Shown piece by piece: positions 28,491-37,484 of a DNA stretch of 64,000 bases. Position 1 is the first letter of the stretch, and every line of letters begins with the position of its first letter. Both the position numbers and the translations under genes were made by a program. The notes under the pieces are model-generated. The model searched no databases, was not told where the DNA came from, and was given only the letters and a program-made list of their open reading frames with translations. The DNA is taken from NCBI GenBank assembly GCA_937916515.1, contig CALFSX010000115.1, positions 1 through 64,000 of the forward strand, read 5' to 3'. The DNA is from an uncultured Planctomycetaceae bacterium. GTDB lineage: Bacteria; Planctomycetota; Planctomycetia; Planctomycetales; Planctomycetaceae.

Positions 28491-30395
28491 ATGTCGTTTT
28501 CCAACCCCGCCGCATTAATCTGGGCCGCTTTGGCGGTACCCATTGTGATCTTCTATATCCTGAAGATCCGCATGCGCCGAGTTCCGGTTTCGACAACCAT
28601 GTTCTGGCAGCAGGTGTTCGACGAAAAAGCTCCTCGATCAATCTGGCAACAATTGCGACATCTGCTAAGCCTGTTACTGCAACTGTTGTTTTTGGCACTG
28701 CTTGTCTTTTCGCTGACAGACCCATTTTTCAACAGCGATGTGCGACAGCAGCGGCGTGTGATTGTGGTTGTGGATACATCCGCCAGCATGCAGGCAAAAC
28801 TAGAAGACGACACCACGCGATTGGATGCCGCAAAGCAGCAGATTCAAAAGATGATTCAGTCGCTGAAATCGCGTGACGAAATGGCAATTATCGTCGCAGG
28901 AAATCAGGCACACGTGGCGTGCGGTCTTACCAGCCATCAGCGTACCTTGCAAAACCACCTTGACAATATCAAAGCCACCGATGGTCCGACTCAGGTTGCC
29001 GACGCGGTTGAAGTTGGACGCCGATTACTGGCCGATCACGCAAAAGGAGAAGTTGTCGTCGTTAGCGATGGCTGCTTTACCGAAGCAGTCGGGATTGCCG
29101 CAGACCCGAAAGTCGTCTGGGCTCAAATTGGCGAGCCAGCAGACAATCTTGGCCTCACACGTTTCCAGGTACGACGCAGTCTACTGGATCCGATTGGTTT
29201 CCAGATTCTGGTTGAAGTATCCAACTTTAGCCAGACCAACGCCGACACCAGCCTGGACCTGAACTTCAATGGAGAACTTCTGGACGTCATCCCACTAAAG
29301 CTGGAACCGGGCGAAGTGTGGAGCCGAGTCTTCGAAAAGACGTCCACCGGCGGCGGCATTCTGTTAGCCGCCATTGCCGCAGAAGATCAACTTCCTGCCG
29401 ACAACGCTGCTCAAGCCATTCTTCCCGAACGCCTGCGAATTCCCGTCACGCTGGTCACCAATGGCAACTGGTTTCTGGAACGAGTACTTGCGGCAAACGA
29501 CGTTGTGGATTTAACCGTAACATCGACGATCCCCACAGAACTTCCCCCCGGTGGAGTGCTTGTGCTGCATCAGACCGTGCCGCAAAAAATTCCCGCCGGC
29601 AAAGTGTTTGTCGTTCAGCCCACAACGTCCACTGATCTATGGAAAACAGCAGGAGCAGTCACTGAACCGCTGGTCGCCAAACAGGACAAAGAAAACGATC
29701 TAATGAAGTACGTCCGGCTGGACAATGTGTTAATGCCGGAAGCCAACGTCCTGCAGCCCAAAACGGAATTCAAGGCTTTGGTGGAAGCCATTTCTGGTGA
29801 CCCGCTATACCTGCATTTTGCCCGCCCCGAAGGCGACGTCATCGTACTTTCGGTGAATCTGGATCAAGGCGATCTGCCGCTGCGAACGGCATTCCCAATC
29901 ATGCTCACAAATGCACTATCGTGGTTCGCCGATGGCAAGGGCGAACTGGTGGAAGCCATCGCAACAGGAATTGTGACAGACGTCAGCCTTCCGCCAGAAC
30001 TGCAATTACTGGCTCAACAAAACAGCCAGAAACTTGCTCTGATCGCACCGTCCGGCAGCAAAACATTAATCAACGTAGAAGCCTCCGTCGCCCGGATCGG
30101 CCCTTTGGCAGAAGCGGGCATCTGGACGCTGGGAACGCCGCTAACTGACGAACAACTGCAAGCCATCACTCAGGAAACAGCAGACGCACAAGCCGCCTTT
30201 CCGGAATTCAAAATCGCCTGCAACCTGAACAGCCCCTCCGAAAGTAATCTCAGGCCAACACAAGACATCATCCCTCAACAGGAAGCATTACAAGCCGGAT
30301 TCGGTGGACGCCCCATCTGGTTCTACCTGGTACTGGTGGGCTTTCTGCTAATCATGGTCGAATGGTTCCTGTTCCAACGGCGCTGGATCTCCTAA
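28491..30395 (+). CDS. BatA-like membrane protein with VWA domain
   Basis: The product is 634 residues. It begins with the BatA N-terminal pattern NPAALIWAALAVPIVIFYIL followed by a second helix (about 56-75). The VWA domain has an intact MIDAS motif DTSAS (Asp95, Ser97, Ser99), and the protein ends with a membrane helix (YLVLVGFLLIMVEWFLF). The VWA and central domains therefore lie outside the cytoplasm or in a membrane-linked complex assembled with MoxR. The TAA stop shares its last two bases with the start of an R1 repeat, so the repeat abuts the gene exactly. Confidence 0.88.
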   Translation: MSFSNPAALIWAALAVPIVIFYILKIRMRRVPVSTTMFWQQVFDEKAPRSIWQQLRHLLSLLLQLLFLALLVFSLTDPFFNSDVRQQRRVIVVVDTSASMQAKLEDDTTRLDAAKQQIQKMIQSLKSRDEMAIIVAGNQAHVACGLTSHQRTLQNHLDNIKATDGPTQVADAVEVGRRLLADHAKGEVVVVSDGCFTEAVGIAADPKVVWAQIGEPADNLGLTRFQVRRSLLDPIGFQILVEVSNFSQTNADTSLDLNFNGELLDVIPLKLEPGEVWSRVFEKTSTGGGILLAAIAAEDQLPADNAAQAILPERLRIPVTLVTNGNWFLERVLAANDVVDLTVTSTIPTELPPGGVLVLHQTVPQKIPAGKVFVVQPTTSTDLWKTAGAVTEPLVAKQDKENDLMKYVRLDNVLMPEANVLQPKTEFKALVEAISGDPLYLHFARPEGDVIVLSVNLDQGDLPLRTAFPIMLTNALSWFADGKGELVEAIATGIVTDVSLPPELQLLAQQNSQKLALIAPSGSKTLINVEASVARIGPLAEAGIWTLGTPLTDEQLQAITQETADAQAAFPEFKIACNLNSPSESNLRPTQDIIPQQEALQAGFGGRPIWFYLVLVGFLLIMVEWFLFQRRWIS

Positions 30396-30523
30396 CAAGG
30401 GCTTCGCCCTTGACCCGGTGGCGTGGATCGTCGCAAGACGTGGAACCTTCGAACCGCCGAGAGGCTCCGTTGTCGCTACGGCCTACATTCCCGCACCGTG
30501 CGCATCATTTTAAGTAAGACTCA
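30394..30523 (-). repeat. R1 repeat, copy 4
   Basis: It starts at the second base of the BatA stop codon with AACAAGGGCTTCGCCCTTG and runs to about 30523, ending ATCATTTTAAGTAAGACTC. A second R1 copy begins straight after it at 30524 in tandem (130 bp from the first) but is interrupted after 16 bases by the E element. Confidence 0.85.
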
Positions 30524-30539
30524 AACAAGGGCTTCGACC

Positions 30540-30886
30540 AACGCCTTGAAGAGTTTTGAAAAGCAAGAACACTGTTTGAACTAGAGAAGATGCAGTCATG
30601 CCGAGTGGGCTTCAGTCACGAAGTGACGTTAGGTAGTAGCCACGGGCGCGAGCCCGTGGTTTGCAAAAAGTCAGACGGAAAGTCCCGAAGGGACGGTAGG
30701 CGTATCATTTCGCGTTGTTGCCTGTCGTCCCTTCAGGACTGAAAACGACTGTCGAATGCTGTTCCACGGGCTCGCGCCCGTGGCTATCACCTACCGTCAC
30801 TTCGTGACTTAACCGCATCCAAACTCCAGCCTCGAACTTTCGCTCTATCTCACTGTTTTCCCACTCAAAATTCCCTTCACGGCGTT
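30540..30886. repeat. E element copy 1: 347-bp MITE-like or REPIN-like insertion
   Basis: It is bounded by imperfect inverted ends: AACGCCTTGAAGAGTTTTGA at the left and, reading inward on the other strand, AACGCCGTGAAGGGAATTTT at the right. The interior is a large imperfect palindrome with two identical hairpins, CCACGGGC-loop-GCCCGTGG at 30640-30659 and 30764-30783 in opposite orientation. Smaller hairpins (GTCACGAAGTGAC, GTCCCGAAGGGAC) surround them. GTAG abuts the first hairpin (30636-30639) and CTAC lies seven bases from the second. Both outer flanks are pieces of the R1 hairpin, so it sits inside an R1. It contains no gene. A second, inverted copy is at 62735-63058. Confidence 0.85.
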
Positions 30887-30914
30887 GGGCCATGCCCTTG
30901 TAAGGGGCGACGCT

Positions 30915-32096
30915 TCAAAACTTTGCGTCCAGAATTCGGGCCACTTCACAGAATGAGGCGTCAATTTGTTCTTCCGAGTGCTTTACGGTCAATGAAAACC
31001 GCAGGCGTGCTGTTCCCGCCGGCACTGTGGGAGGCCGAATGGCGGGGACAAAAAATCCGGCAGCTTCCATTCTTTGCGACACAATAACGGATTGTGAATC
31101 GTCGTTCACGAGAATCGGCACAATAGGGGCCACCCCAGCAATCACAGCTTTCAGCTTCAATTCTTCAGCACGCCGATGAGCAAACGCGGTCAGTTGAGCC
31201 AATCGGTGTCGCCGATCCGGCTGCGATTCGACCACTCGTACAGATTCCAGCATGGCGGCGCAGATTCCCGGTGGCAATGCTGTTGAAAAGAACTGCGTGC
31301 GAGCTGAGTTGCGCAGCCATTCAATCGTCTGCTGATCAGCAACCGCAAATCCGCCAATGCCGCCCAATGCCTTGCTCATCGTGCCAATGCGAACCAAAAC
31401 GCGGTCTTCCACATTGCAAAAATCGCATGCTCCACGACCATGATCTCCCAACACGCCTGTTCCATGAGCTTCATCCACCACCAATTGGCAGTTGTGTTGT
31501 TGTGCAATCTCACACAACGCGTGCAAATCAGGAATGCAGCCATCCATGCTGAACACGCCATCGGTAACGATAAACACCTGATCGAAATCACCGCGGCGGC
31601 GAGCAATCGCGTCTGACAATGCCGCCAATCGATCACGACGATAAACATAAAACTTACCGGAACTGGCCTTCGCCGCGTCAATCAGACTTGCGTGGTTGTC
31701 GCGATCAGAAAAAACCGCATCACCAGATTCGACAAGACATCCGAGGACTCCCAGATTCGCCGCGTACCCGGTTGGAAACAGTAAGGCCGCCTCAGCCCCT
31801 TCCATCCTGGCAATCGCTTCTTCCAATTCGTGGTGCCAACCACTTCTGCCGCACACAAGAGCACTTGCGGTCGCCCCCATTTGACTGGCAAACACGGCTT
31901 TTACGTTTTCCTGTTGCCCAACTTCGTGAGCCAGATTCAGGTAATCGTTGCCTCCAAAGTTTACCAGCCTGCGACCGTTGATCACGCAGAAACCGTCTGC
32001 CTGCGAATGAACCGTTTTTGCAAACCGCCGCTGTCCGCGACTTTCCAGCTTCTGAAGATTTGCTTCCAGCCGATCATGAAACTCAGAAGACGTCAT
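30915..32096 (-). CDS. bioF: 8-amino-7-oxononanoate synthase (BioF) or related alpha-oxoamine synthase
   Basis: The product is 393 residues from the ATG at 32096, whose ATGA overlaps the TGA of the upstream gene, a translational-coupling arrangement that decides this start. Family motifs are FGGNDYLNLA, ASALVCGRSGWHHELE, the PLP-ring region VDEAHGTGVLG and the Schiff-base lysine in GTMSKALGG (about Lys242). The alpha-oxoamine synthase family condenses an acyl-CoA with an amino acid, and BioF makes the biotin precursor from pimeloyl thioester and alanine. Absence of other bio genes here leaves kbl-like or other members possible. It has no signal and should be cytoplasmic. Confidence 0.85.
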   Translation of the reverse strand: MTSSEFHDRLEANLQKLESRGQRRFAKTVHSQADGFCVINGRRLVNFGGNDYLNLAHEVGQQENVKAVFASQMGATASALVCGRSGWHHELEEAIARMEGAEAALLFPTGYAANLGVLGCLVESGDAVFSDRDNHASLIDAAKASSGKFYVYRRDRLAALSDAIARRRGDFDQVFIVTDGVFSMDGCIPDLHALCEIAQQHNCQLVVDEAHGTGVLGDHGRGACDFCNVEDRVLVRIGTMSKALGGIGGFAVADQQTIEWLRNSARTQFFSTALPPGICAAMLESVRVVESQPDRRHRLAQLTAFAHRRAEELKLKAVIAGVAPIVPILVNDDSQSVIVSQRMEAAGFFVPAIRPPTVPAGTARLRFSLTVKHSEEQIDASFCEVARILDAKF

Positions 32097-32455
32097 GTAA
32101 ACCGCCATTCAACCAAAGCCGCACTCGACACTTTTCGCTCCGCCTTCGTGGCAAAGCTTGTATCGAACAGGTTGTACGATTGAACGTCCCCTGCATCAAG
32201 CGCAGGCAGCGGTTCCAAAACACCGGTGGTGAACTGCACCACATGGCCGCGATTGTTACTGACAGGACCTTCGTAATCGAGATACATCAGCCGGTGATCG
32301 GGCAATGCTTCGGCTTCAATCCAGCAACCAGCTTTCGGACGCTGCAGCAGCCGGCAGGCAGTCAAAACGTTTCCATCCTGAATCAGCAGGTCCCAGTGCA
32401 AAAACGGGTGGTCATGTTCCAGAATTGTGAAGCGGCGTGCAGAATGATCAATCAT
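32093..32455 (-). CDS. LigD 3'-phosphoesterase-like (DNA polymerase ligase N-terminal domain) small protein
   Basis: From ATG 32455 it is 120 residues; an upstream frame start at 32482 adds nine. The sequence follows the stand-alone planctomycete relatives of the LigD PE domain: RFTILEHDHPFLHWDLLI, a short acidic spacer, and DHRLMYLDYEGPVSNNRGHV. The His in EHDHP and the Asp in HWDLL occupy the expected metal-site region. In LigD this domain trims 3' ends of DNA breaks. Whether this free-standing form acts on DNA is unproven. Its stop overlaps the bioF start (ATGA), so it is co-translated with bioF although the two functions have no obvious link. Confidence 0.72.
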   Translation of the reverse strand: MIDHSARRFTILEHDHPFLHWDLLIQDGNVLTACRLLQRPKAGCWIEAEALPDHRLMYLDYEGPVSNNRGHVVQFTTGVLEPLPALDAGDVQSYNLFDTSFATKAERKVSSAALVEWRFT

Positions 32456-32508
32456 GGAAACCTGTTGGCAGCCGCTGAACACGCAGCATTCGGTAATTGC
32501 GGTATACC

Positions 32509-33861
32509 CTAGACCAGCTCACGAATTGGTTCGCGGTGATCGATCAGGAACTGAGGACGCCCGGTCGGATCGTTAACCGTGGTGGTCATCGGATCAATTC
32601 CCAGATTATGGTAGGCAGTTGCCACGATCTCCTGCACGTGAACGGGTCGCTCAACCGCTCGTTCGCCCAATCGGTTTGTGGCACCGATCGCTTGCCCGGT
32701 CTTCATACCACCGCCCGCCATTAACGCACAGCTTACCTGCGGCCAATGGTCTCGTCCGGCATTTGCGTTGATTCGGGGAGTTCGACCGAATTCGCCCCAG
32801 ACCAATATCGTGACATCATCCAGCATGCCACGTTCGTCCAGATCTTCCACCAATGCACTCACTGCCTGATCAAGTTTTCCGCCATGATCACGCACAAGGT
32901 CGAAGTTGGCCCCGTGACTATCCCAGCGACCAAATGACAACGTCACAGAACGAACGCCCGCTTCCACCAATCGGCGAGCCATCAGTAAGTGGTCGTTGCA
33001 GGTTGGAGCACCATCGTATTGATACTTGTATGGCTTTCCGTCCCCATAGCGATCGCGAACTTCTTTGGGTTCCTTGGAAACATCCAGCGCGTCCGCCAAC
33101 TGGCTTGAAGTTAACACGCCGAAAGCAGCCTGAGTAAACGAATCGACACCATCCATCACACCGGATGCGTCAACGTTGCTTTTGACGGTGTCCAGGCTTG
33201 CAAGAAGTTGTTCTCGATTATTCAACCTATCCAGGCTGATGCCGTTCAGCACCAGATCGTCCATGCCTTTGCCGTTGGGCTGAAACGCCTGATTAGCTGT
33301 TCCCAGAAAACCGGCCGCTCCAGGTTCAGACCATGGCACGTGGCTGGTTTTTGCAGCCAGCGCCACTGAGGCGGGAATCGCCGGGGATGTGGGGCCAGCC
33401 AACTTTGACAATACGCTGCCGATACTCGGACGCCCACCGATCGACGCCATCGCGCTGCGTTCCCAGCCGCTGAAGCATTGAAATGCGTCGTGAGCTCCCG
33501 TGCATCCGACAACAGATCGAATCACCACCAGCTTGTCCATCAGACCAGCCAGTTTGGGAAAACACTCGCCAATCTGGATACCGGGAACCGCCGTGTTAAT
33601 CGGTCCAAACTCACCGCGAATTTCAGACGGTGCTTCGGTCTTGATATCCCACATGTCCTGATGTGGCGGTCCGCCACCCAGAAAAATATTGATAATGGCT
33701 TTGTTGGAATTCCGGCGAGAAGACACAGACTCTGCTCGCAGCAGGTCGGCTAAATTAAAGCCCCCCAAAGCTCCTGTGGCCAAGCCACCGATCTTTAGAA
33801 AACTTCGGCGAGATACGCCATCGCAATAACGTGTTTTCTGTCCGGAAATCGTAAGCATCAT
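32509..33861 (-). CDS. DUF1501 family secreted protein (Tat signal)
   Basis: The product is 450 residues with a twin-arginine signal ([10 protein letters not shown], about residues 17-26) followed by a hydrophobic run. DUF1501 features include [18 protein letters not shown], the segment FQCFSGW, the conserved [12 protein letters not shown] and DHWPQV near the C-terminus. These resemble the metal-binding sites of alkaline-phosphatase-superfamily or sulphatase enzymes. DUF1501 genes usually sit next to a DUF1549/DUF1553 cytochrome, but no such gene is adjacent here. The function is unknown, and location outside the cytoplasm is expected. Confidence 0.88.
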   Translation of the reverse strand: MMLTISGQKTRYCDGVSRRSFLKIGGLATGALGGFNLADLLRAESVSSRRNSNKAIINIFLGGGPPHQDMWDIKTEAPSEIRGEFGPINTAVPGIQIGECFPKLAGLMDKLVVIRSVVGCTGAHDAFQCFSGWERSAMASIGGRPSIGSVLSKLAGPTSPAIPASVALAAKTSHVPWSEPGAAGFLGTANQAFQPNGKGMDDLVLNGISLDRLNNREQLLASLDTVKSNVDASGVMDGVDSFTQAAFGVLTSSQLADALDVSKEPKEVRDRYGDGKPYKYQYDGAPTCNDHLLMARRLVEAGVRSVTLSFGRWDSHGANFDLVRDHGGKLDQAVSALVEDLDERGMLDDVTILVWGEFGRTPRINANAGRDHWPQVSCALMAGGGMKTGQAIGATNRLGERAVERPVHVQEIVATAYHNLGIDPMTTTVNDPTGRPQFLIDHREPIRELV

Positions 33862-34280
33862 GTAACCTCTTCAGTTCGAGGTGTGCCAGACGCAAGGACT
33901 GTGTCTGGCGAAGGTGGGAATTATTCGGTGGGGAAAATTGCAGGTAACAAACGTCAAGATGACCCGCTGCATCCTGTTTATCTTATCGACGCGATCCAGT
34001 GCCGCGACCACACCCAATACGCACTTGCTGATAAACCTGCAGCAGCTTGAATCGGGACTTTCTGGTACAGGGAAAGGTTAAGCTGCAAATCAAAGGCCGT
34101 CAAGAAGATACGTCATCCAGACACCACTCATCCTGAAATCGCCGCAAGTCTGCCCCCAAAGCGACGTTTTTGAGGCTCAGAAACACTGTTTCAAGGTTTC
34201 CCCCTGCAGAAAACCACTCCCCAACGCGGTCAGCAAGGTTCCTCAGCAGCCTGATATCACGGGTTTCTTGCCCTGCTCAC
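33862..34280. other. Intergenic region upstream of the DUF1501 gene
   Basis: About 420 bp upstream of the minus-strand DUF1501 gene. No coding frame or hairpin stands out before the tandem R1 array begins at 34281. Confidence 0.4.
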
Positions 34281-34675
34281 AAAGATGCACGCACGGCGCC
34301 CGCATCATTGCTCGTAGCGATAACAGAGCGGCTCGGCGATTGGAACATTCCACGTCCGCTCGCGTACCACGCCACCGGGGCAAGGGCGAAGCCCTTGTTG
34401 AAAGTCTTACTCATAAAGATGCACGCACGGCGCCCGCACCATTGCTCGTAGCGACAACGGAGCGGCTCGGCGACTGGAACTTTCCACGTCTTCTCGCGTA
34501 CCACGCCACCGGGGCAACGGCGAAGCCCTTGTTGAAAGTCTTACTCGTAAAGATGCACGCACGGCGCCCGCATCATTGCTCGTAGCGACAACGGAGCGGC
34601 TCGGCGATTGGAACTTTCCACGTCCGCTCACGTACCACGCCACCGGGTCAAGGGCGAAGCCCTTGTTGAAGAAGG
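34281..34675 (+). repeat. Tandem array of three R1 units, exact 134-bp period
   Basis: Three direct copies start with AAAGATGCACGCACGGCGCC at 34281, 34415 and 34549, a period of exactly 134 bp. Each unit has the same order: the start segment, TCGTAGCGAYAACRGAGCGG, a variable TTCCACGT region, CCACGCCACCGGGKCAA and the hairpin CAAGGGCGAAGCCCTTG, joined by TTGAAAGTCTTACTC. The third unit lacks the final spacer. The copies differ by scattered substitutions, so the array is not freshly duplicated. It ends two bases before the stop of the minus-strand carbon-nitrogen hydrolase gene. Confidence 0.92.
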
Positions 34676-34677
34676 TG

Positions 34678-35421
34678 CTAATCGATTTCGTATGCTAGAG
34701 TCTCAACCACAACCTGTTCAGTGTCATAGTCAACGACAATCACACCTTCCGCACGGTCATCCAATCTGGCAAGCAGTTGCCCGTTGCGTCCCCACACCGC
34801 GGAACGTCCGGCACATTCAACGCCGTCCATTGGCCCCAGACAGTTGGCCAGCATCACAATGGCGGAATGCCGCCTTGCGATTCCAGACAATCGCCGACTG
34901 GCCTCACCCACACCACGTGCTGTTTTCGCAGCGCTGGCCACGTAAGCGGACGCACCTGACGCAAACGCTGCGTCAGCGTGTTCAGGAACCGACAATTCAT
35001 AACAGATCGCCAACGCCACAACGGGATCGACAAAGATGCTTGAATCACACTGTTCTCCGCATTCAAAAAACGGTACTTCATCCTGATGAAGGAATCTCTT
35101 GGAATACAGACTTGGCGGAACGTGAGCACCAAACAGCAAGTTCGAAATTCGCGGCAACGCATCTGTTCGCAATGAGAAACCCACACCTGTCGTAAGATTG
35201 CATTGATTGCAAAATGACTGAATGCGATCGAAGCAGAAATCGTCGCAATAGCGAGCATGTGCGTCGGCACAAGATGGTTCGTAACCCGTCAGCGAAAGTT
35301 CCGGAAAGACAATCAGGTCGGCACCACAACTGACGCCAAGATCGATCAACTTCAAATGCCGATCGACGTTCTTCTCAACGGCCCCAACTTCTGGCCTTAT
35401 CTGAGCAACAGCAATTTTCAT
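34678..35421 (-). CDS. Carbon-nitrogen hydrolase (nitrilase superfamily)
   Basis: The product is 247 residues with no signal. The full nitrilase triad is present: Glu41 in FPELSLTGY, Lys108 in YSKRFLHQDE and Cys140 in LAICYELSVPE. The start MKIAVAQIRPEVG is typical for this family. Members hydrolyse amide or nitrile C-N bonds, including omega-amidases and N-carbamoyl hydrolases, and the substrate cannot be told from the sequence. The tandem R1 array lies immediately beyond its stop. The kinase gene upstream on the same strand is 72 bp away. Confidence 0.9.
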   Translation of the reverse strand: MKIAVAQIRPEVGAVEKNVDRHLKLIDLGVSCGADLIVFPELSLTGYEPSCADAHARYCDDFCFDRIQSFCNQCNLTTGVGFSLRTDALPRISNLLFGAHVPPSLYSKRFLHQDEVPFFECGEQCDSSIFVDPVVALAICYELSVPEHADAAFASGASAYVASAAKTARGVGEASRRLSGIARRHSAIVMLANCLGPMDGVECAGRSAVWGRNGQLLARLDDRAEGVIVVDYDTEQVVVETLAYEID

Positions 35422-35493
35422 TTCCCTGACGATCTTTCCAACAAAGAATTGCCGACTCGCTTCAACACGTGAATATTTTGCCGCGCCTGCGTC

Positions 35494-37218
35494 TTAGCTA
35501 TCCGGAGCGGCAATGATGGTTTCTTCAAGAGCTGCGTCAACGTTGCCGGGCTGAGTTGGGCCTTCGGAATCGAGCGTACTGTTTACGCTGTTTGACTGAA
35601 TTTTGTTTTGCCGCCACCAGTGTTCAGCTTTACCCCAATTCCAGGTTTCCGGTATCGGCAACGCATCCAGAGCTGCAATCAATTCGTCCGGCGATTGAAA
35701 GCGATCTGCGGGAAGCTTTTGCAGACACTTCATGACGATAGCTGCCAGTTCGGGCGACACGACCACTCCGGCTTCTGCAAACGTAGGAGCCGGCTTTGTG
35801 GCGTGAGCGATCACCAGTTCCAGCGGGCTTTCCAGATCAAACGGCGGATGCCCCGACAGCAGAAAGTAAGCGGTTGCTCCCAGTGAATACAGGTCGCCTC
35901 TGGAATCAGGCGCCTGCCCCTGAGCCTGCTCAGGGCACATATAGCGAGGCGACCCCTTCACTGCGTTAGCCGCAGAAAGTTCCGGATCTTTTACCGCAGA
36001 AATCGGTCGCACCAAACCAAAGTCCAGCAGTTTAACAACGTCAAAACGGCTGCCAATTTCCGCCAGAAACACGTTGCTGGGCTTGATGTCGCGGTGCACC
36101 AGATTTCTGGCGGCGGCTTCTCTAAGAGCTTCCGCAACCTGTCGAATCACAAAAACGACACGTGCTTCGCACATGGGGCCAAATTCCAGCACCAGCTGAC
36201 GTAGGTTCTTGCCGTGCAGGTGTTCCATCACGTAAAAGAAGGTGCCTTCCGCCGTTTGACCATAGTCAAAAACCTGAACGGTGTTCCAGTGAGTCAAAGC
36301 AGCGGTCGCCCTCACTTCGCGTTCGAAGCGACTGACCATCACCGGATCTTCGGACATGTCAGCTCGAATCAGCTTCACCGCGCACAGGCGTTTCAGCAGG
36401 CGATGTTCTGCCAGATAGACGTCCCCCATGCCTCCGCTGCCAAGCTTTTCCCGCAGGCGATATTGCCCCAGCTGTTCTGCTTCCAACGCCCTGTTGCGCC
36501 AACGATTCATGATGGCGGTGCCGTAGATCGCGCAACCGGCCCCCACGCACAGGGCCAACAGGTTTCCGGAGAACAATCCCACAGCAATCACGTTTTGATT
36601 GCGGAAATTCTCAATCGCCTGCACGGACGTTCGATTGGCAAATATGACGACTCCAGGAGTAATCGCCATTAGAAACACCATCAACGCAGCTCGTCGAGCT
36701 CGGTTGGGAATCAGCATGCCGTAAATCATCATCATGCCAAACGTGGCAATGATCTGATCTTTTACCGCAACCACAAAGGCAACAGAAGCAGCTGTGGCCT
36801 GCGCTGGCGAGACGTAGTCTGTTGACGAGAGAACTCGCAAATTCGCGTGCAGTTGTAATCCCAGTTGCAGCGACATGCCCAGAAAAATGGCAGCTTCAAC
36901 GGCACGCAGTCCCAAAATGGAAATGTTTCGCGGGCTGTACAACCAATATGTTACGGTCAGCAACCCGCCGATCGTGACACCATCCAGCGGAATGGGCAGC
37001 CCCGTAAGCACCAGCTGCCGAATGGTAAATGCGACTTTCGCCATCAACAGCACCAGCGCGGCAGCCCGAATGCGCTGCCGAACCAAAACCTGATCGGCGG
37101 TTTCGCTGACAAAGGTTTCCGAATCGCTGAAGCGAATTCGACGCAACGAATCTCGATAGTTAATGAACTCTGAAACCGAGTTTCGAATTTTCGACCAAAG
37201 TCTGCGGTCAGATTTCAT
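35494..37218 (-). CDS. Serine/threonine protein kinase with N-terminal multi-helix membrane domain
   Basis: The product is 574 residues. Residues about 50-245 contain six or seven membrane helices of no known family. The kinase domain follows at about 253-520, with a glycine loop LGSGGMGDVY, an AVKLI lysine, HRDIKPSNVF and DFGLVRP, all expected catalytic elements intact. The tail is short and Thr/Ser-rich. In most bacterial kinases of this type the kinase is N-terminal and the sensor lies outside. Here the membrane block comes first, which could make it an integral sensor kinase. Substrate and signal are unknown. Confidence 0.9.
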   Translation of the reverse strand: MKSDRRLWSKIRNSVSEFINYRDSLRRIRFSDSETFVSETADQVLVRQRIRAAALVLLMAKVAFTIRQLVLTGLPIPLDGVTIGGLLTVTYWLYSPRNISILGLRAVEAAIFLGMSLQLGLQLHANLRVLSSTDYVSPAQATAASVAFVVAVKDQIIATFGMMMIYGMLIPNRARRAALMVFLMAITPGVVIFANRTSVQAIENFRNQNVIAVGLFSGNLLALCVGAGCAIYGTAIMNRWRNRALEAEQLGQYRLREKLGSGGMGDVYLAEHRLLKRLCAVKLIRADMSEDPVMVSRFEREVRATAALTHWNTVQVFDYGQTAEGTFFYVMEHLHGKNLRQLVLEFGPMCEARVVFVIRQVAEALREAAARNLVHRDIKPSNVFLAEIGSRFDVVKLLDFGLVRPISAVKDPELSAANAVKGSPRYMCPEQAQGQAPDSRGDLYSLGATAYFLLSGHPPFDLESPLELVIAHATKPAPTFAEAGVVVSPELAAIVMKCLQKLPADRFQSPDELIAALDALPIPETWNWGKAEHWWRQNKIQSNSVNSTLDSEGPTQPGNVDAALEETIIAAPDS

Positions 37219-37428
37219 ATCTAATTCCGCACATTCGACGGGATTCCAAAGCTGTAGCCAATGTTCGCAAGACGAGCGTCCTCGCGGCGACTATGATAGC
37301 CCAAACCAAAGGTGCGAAACAAGCTGGGGGCCTACTGACTTGCCGTTGGCCAAGCGGCACGATATTCGCCCGACCTTAGGACTGTTTCCAACTCGTTCCC
37401 AAACACCAGTTTCGGAACCAGAACAAAT

Positions 37429-37475
37429 GTAGGTCCTTCTTGTCGAGAGGGATTTCGTTGCTCGACGCGACCTAC
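37429..37475. repeat. Imperfect hairpin with GTAG foot next to the RAYT gene
   Basis: GTAGGTC at 37429 pairs with GACCTAC at 37469, and inside them GTCGAG pairs with CTCGAC. A 13-nt loop remains. It lies about 200 bp downstream of the RAYT-like stop codon. Elements with a GTAG foot and an imperfect stem are typical substrates of RAYT proteins in other bacteria, but I see only one copy in the window. A plain structured element or terminator is also possible. The rest of the gap 37219-37675 shows only a coding remnant. Confidence 0.5.
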
Positions 37476-37484
37476 GGCCACTGA

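Noticed and set aside
30540-30886. E element as a structured RNA gene
   Set aside because: The strong palindromes could be an RNA, but terminal inverted repeats, two inverted copies and a 14-bp flanking repeat fit a mobile element better.
34170-34643. Small protein frames with VATTERLGD-type sequence
   Set aside because: They are translations of the R1 repeat, occur in several frames, and vary with the repeat and not like a protein.
34281-34675. CRISPR-like array
   Set aside because: The unit of 134 bp repeats end to end with no unique spacers, and the same unit is dispersed elsewhere in the window.
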